From Paracoccaceae bacterium (GTDB lineage: Bacteria > Pseudomonadota > Alphaproteobacteria > Rhodobacterales > Rhodobacteraceae), in contig SLPP01000010.1 of assembly GCA_007131945.1 (NCBI GenBank), positions 1-16,661 of the forward strand: DNA of 16,661 bases, read 5' to 3'. This document shows, piece after piece, positions 14,928 through 16,661 of this stretch. The notes beneath the pieces were generated by a model. The model was not told the DNA's origin and did no database searches. It saw only the letters and a program-made list of their open reading frames with translations. The position numbers and the translations under genes were made by a program. Every line of letters begins with the position of its first letter. Positions within the stretch are counted from its first letter, which is position 1.

Positions 14928-15626
14928 TCAGAAGGGCAGCGCGCCGATCGCGGTCTGCGCGGTGTTGGCGATGTTGAGAAGTGCCAGCGCATCCTCCTGA
15001 GCCTTGGTGAAGTTGTAGGTGGCGGTGGCGACGCCGCTGGCGGCGGTCTCGCGGCACTTGAAGACATCCGGGGTCAGCACCGTCATCTCGAGCGTGACCG
15101 CGGCCTGCAGCGGGTAGAGCAGCGGGCTGAACTCGGTGATCTCTACCGAGAAGGTGGTCAGCCGCACCGGGTAGATGATGCCGGGGCCGAGAATTAGCAG
15201 GACGATCGGCACGGTCGGCCGCGCCATTGCCGCCGGCGCGCCGCCGCCGAGCGCGCCGGCGCTCTGCACGAGGTCGCCGAGCAGCCCGGCGCTGGGCTGG
15301 GTGAGCTTCTTCAGCGCCGCGATCTGCGCCGCGATGCCGGTGCCGACGGCGAGCGGATTGCCTGATTCCATCCCGTTGGTGGCATCGAGTTCGAGCGTGA
15401 AGGTGAACTTCTCCTGCGGCGCGTAGGGTTGCACCGTCGGTGCCTGTGCACCGCGGTTCTTGTCGTCGACGGCGAACGGGTTCCAGGGCTCGAGGCTGCG
15501 GGTGATCTTCGCGGGATTGTACTCGAAGGCGACGATGTTCGGCACGACGCCGATGATGTCCTCGACCAGCTGGACGAGAGCACCGGGCATGACCTTCGGC
15601 GAGCCGCTGTAGCCGCTAGGCGACAT
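14928..15626 (-). CDS. CIS tube/adapter protein (Afp7/Pvc7 N-terminal domain-like)
   Basis: 232 aa. The sequence shows the pattern of the contractile-injection tube/adapter domain: IVAFEYNPAKITRSLEPW (about 31-48), KFTFTLELDATNGMESGNPLA, then LLILGPGIIYPVRLTTFSVEITEFSPLLYPLQAAVTLEMTVLT split by a turn. The phrase FxYNP followed by a beta sandwich is the family hallmark. It should dock the first inner-tube ring onto the spike hub. The C-terminal tail (ATYNFTKAQEDALALLNIA) is helical. The adjacent LysM-like gene probably completes this adapter. ATG 15626-15624 overlaps the ATPase stop by 11 bases and has GGAGG 6 bases upstream; an in-frame 29-residue extension (MRASCARRG...) is rejected because it is a shadow of the ATPase C-terminus. 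It could alternatively be a specialised inner-tube subunit. Confidence 0.85.
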   Translation of the reverse strand: MSPSGYSGSPKVMPGALVQLVEDIIGVVPNIVAFEYNPAKITRSLEPWNPFAVDDKNRGAQAPTVQPYAPQEKFTFTLELDATNGMESGNPLAVGTGIAAQIAALKKLTQPSAGLLGDLVQSAGALGGGAPAAMARPTVPIVLLILGPGIIYPVRLTTFSVEITEFSPLLYPLQAAVTLEMTVLTPDVFKCRETAASGVATATYNFTKAQEDALALLNIANTAQTAIGALPF

Positions 15627-16661
15627 GATCCGCCTCCGTCCTTGCGGGGCCCGCGCGCTGCGCCGCCAGTTCGGGGGGCAGGCCGCGCCCCTCCTTGCGC
15701 AGCTCGCGCGCAATCCCGGCCAGGAGATGCGCCGCGCTCAGATCCGCGCCCGCCCGGCGCGCGGCGCAATGCGCGCTCAGCATCGCCGACTTGATCTGCG
15801 CCGGCGACAGGTCGCAGCGCTTCGCGCAGGACTCAAACGCGGGGGCGAGCGAAACGAGCGCCGCCGGCGGTACGAAGAGCGCCGCGAAATGCCGCCACAG
15901 GCGGGCGCGCTCGGCCTCGCTCGGGCGGTGGAAGTCGATCGCGTGGCGGATGCGGCGGAAGAAGGCGTCGTCGATATTGCCGCGCTTGTTGGTGGACAGG
16001 ATCACCGGCCCATCGTGCTCTTCGGTCAGCTGCAGCAGGTGGCTGGTGTCGGCATTGGCGTGCCGGTCGTGGCTGTCCTTCATCTCGGTGCGGCGGGCGA
16101 AACAGGCGTCGGCCTCGTCGAAGAACAGGATGCAGCCGAAGCGGCGCGCCTCGGCGAAGGCGCGGCTGAGGTTCTTCGCGGTCTCGCCGATGTACTTGCT
16201 GGTCACGCGCGAGAGGTCGACGACCAGCAGCGGCAGGCCGAGCTCGGTCGCGACGCATTCCGCGGCCATGGTCTTGCCGACGCCGGGCGGGCCGCTGAAC
16301 AGCGCCGTCGGCGCGGCCTCGCGGCGGTAGAGACGGGCGAGTTCGGGCCGCGCCATCAGCTCGTCCTGCATCCGCGCCTCGGCGGCATAGTCGCGCAGGG
16401 CGTCCAGCGTCTCCGGGCTGAGGACCATATCGTCCCAGCCGAGCGTCGGATGGCGGATGCGGCCGATGCCGGCAAGCTCGCTGCGCGCGCGCTGATCGAG
16501 CATCCGCGCGGCGAGGTCGGGGCGGGCGCGGGCGAGGGGGGCGACGCGCCCGATCTCGGCGCGCGAGGCGGTGCGCAGTGCGAGCGGAATCGGCGCGGCG
16601 GCGCCGGCGAGCCGCGTCCAGAGCGCCCGGCGGTCGGCCGGCGCAAGCGGCGCCATCGGCA
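15616..16661 (-). CDS. AAA+ ATPase of the CIS locus (Afp15/Pvc15-like), 5' end beyond the window
   Basis: The visible part is about 347 aa from an ATG at 16656-16654, but the frame is open to the window edge (a Pro codon precedes). eCIS ATPases are usually much longer, with an N-terminal domain, so this is probably a C-terminal fragment. AAA+ motifs (numbered from that ATG): Walker A GPPGVGKT (122-129), Walker B CILFFDEAD (175-183), sensor 1 STN (221-223, N223), Arg finger candidates R234/R235 (FFRRIRH), and a C-terminal helical lid. Family members are needed for particle assembly or tube-length/disassembly functions in Afp/PVC-type systems but not in R-type pyocins; that argues for eCIS. It lies upstream of the hub genes here, whereas it is near the end in Afp/PVC. 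The stop overlaps the adapter start by 11 bases. Confidence 0.88.
   Translation of the reverse strand, partial: PMAPLAPADRRALWTRLAGAAAPIPLALRTASRAEIGRVAPLARARPDLAARMLDQRARSELAGIGRIRHPTLGWDDMVLSPETLDALRDYAAEARMQDELMARPELARLYRREAAPTALFSGPPGVGKTMAAECVATELGLPLLVVDLSRVTSKYIGETAKNLSRAFAEARRFGCILFFDEADACFARRTEMKDSHDRHANADTSHLLQLTEEHDGPVILSTNKRGNIDDAFFRRIRHAIDFHRPSEAERARLWRHFAALFVPPAALVSLAPAFESCAKRCDLSPAQIKSAMLSAHCAARRAGADLSAAHLLAGIARELRKEGRGLPPELAAQRAGPARTEADHVA

Noticed and set aside
52..16661. Type VI secretion or complete prophage
   Set aside because: No TssB/C/F/G/K/J/L/M-like, capsid, portal or terminase gene is visible. The ATPase carries AAA+ rather than ClpV-style double domains in the part seen.
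1..16661. tRNA, rRNA, CRISPR array, insertion sequence or attachment site
   Set aside because: No cloverleaf-like sequence, regularly spaced repeats, transposase motif or flanking inverted repeat was recognised by eye.

Overview
The window is about 16.7 kb of very GC-rich DNA (roughly 70% or more by eye). All supported genes lie on the minus strand, so the locus reads from right (about 16.66 kb) to left (position 1). Gaps between genes are 0-19 bases and several stop/start codons overlap, as in one long operon. GC-rich codon use and GGAGG-type ribosome binding sites suggest a high-GC bacterium. An alphaproteobacterium of the Rhodobacterales type is my best guess, but nothing here (no rRNA or housekeeping gene) fixes the taxon.

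The content is the baseplate half of a contractile injection system, a phage-tail-like particle. It best fits an extracellular CIS (eCIS; Afp/PVC/MAC-like) rather than a T6SS or an intact prophage. In transcription order it encodes: an AAA+ ATPase (Afp15/Pvc15-like, cut by the window edge); a CIS-tube/adapter protein; a small LysM-like protein; a gp27/late-control-D-like spike hub; a gp5/gpV-like OB-fold spike; a PAAR-like spike tip; a gp25-like baseplate wedge protein; two successive gp6/BaseplateJ-like wedge proteins (860 and about 761 aa); a tail-protein-I/gp7-like protein with a long beta-rich extension (776 aa); a giant beta-helix protein (1239 aa); and a PASTA-domain protein (415 aa).

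By analogy with solved eCIS particles, the adapter and LysM-like proteins should join the inner tube to the baseplate hub. The gp27/gp5/PAAR-like proteins should form the central spike, and the gp25, gp6 and gp7-like proteins the wedges that couple target contact to sheath contraction. The two beta-helix proteins and the PASTA protein are the likely outward-facing, specificity-determining or accessory parts. Sheath, inner tube, tape measure, tube terminator and toxin cargo genes are not in the window. They are presumably upstream (beyond 16661) or downstream (beyond position 1).

No tRNA, rRNA, CRISPR array, insertion sequence, promoter or convincing terminator was seen, and no gene-free stretch exceeds about 50 bases. 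The most unusual parts are the distal beta-helix and PASTA genes and the Cys-rich segments in the baseplate proteins.
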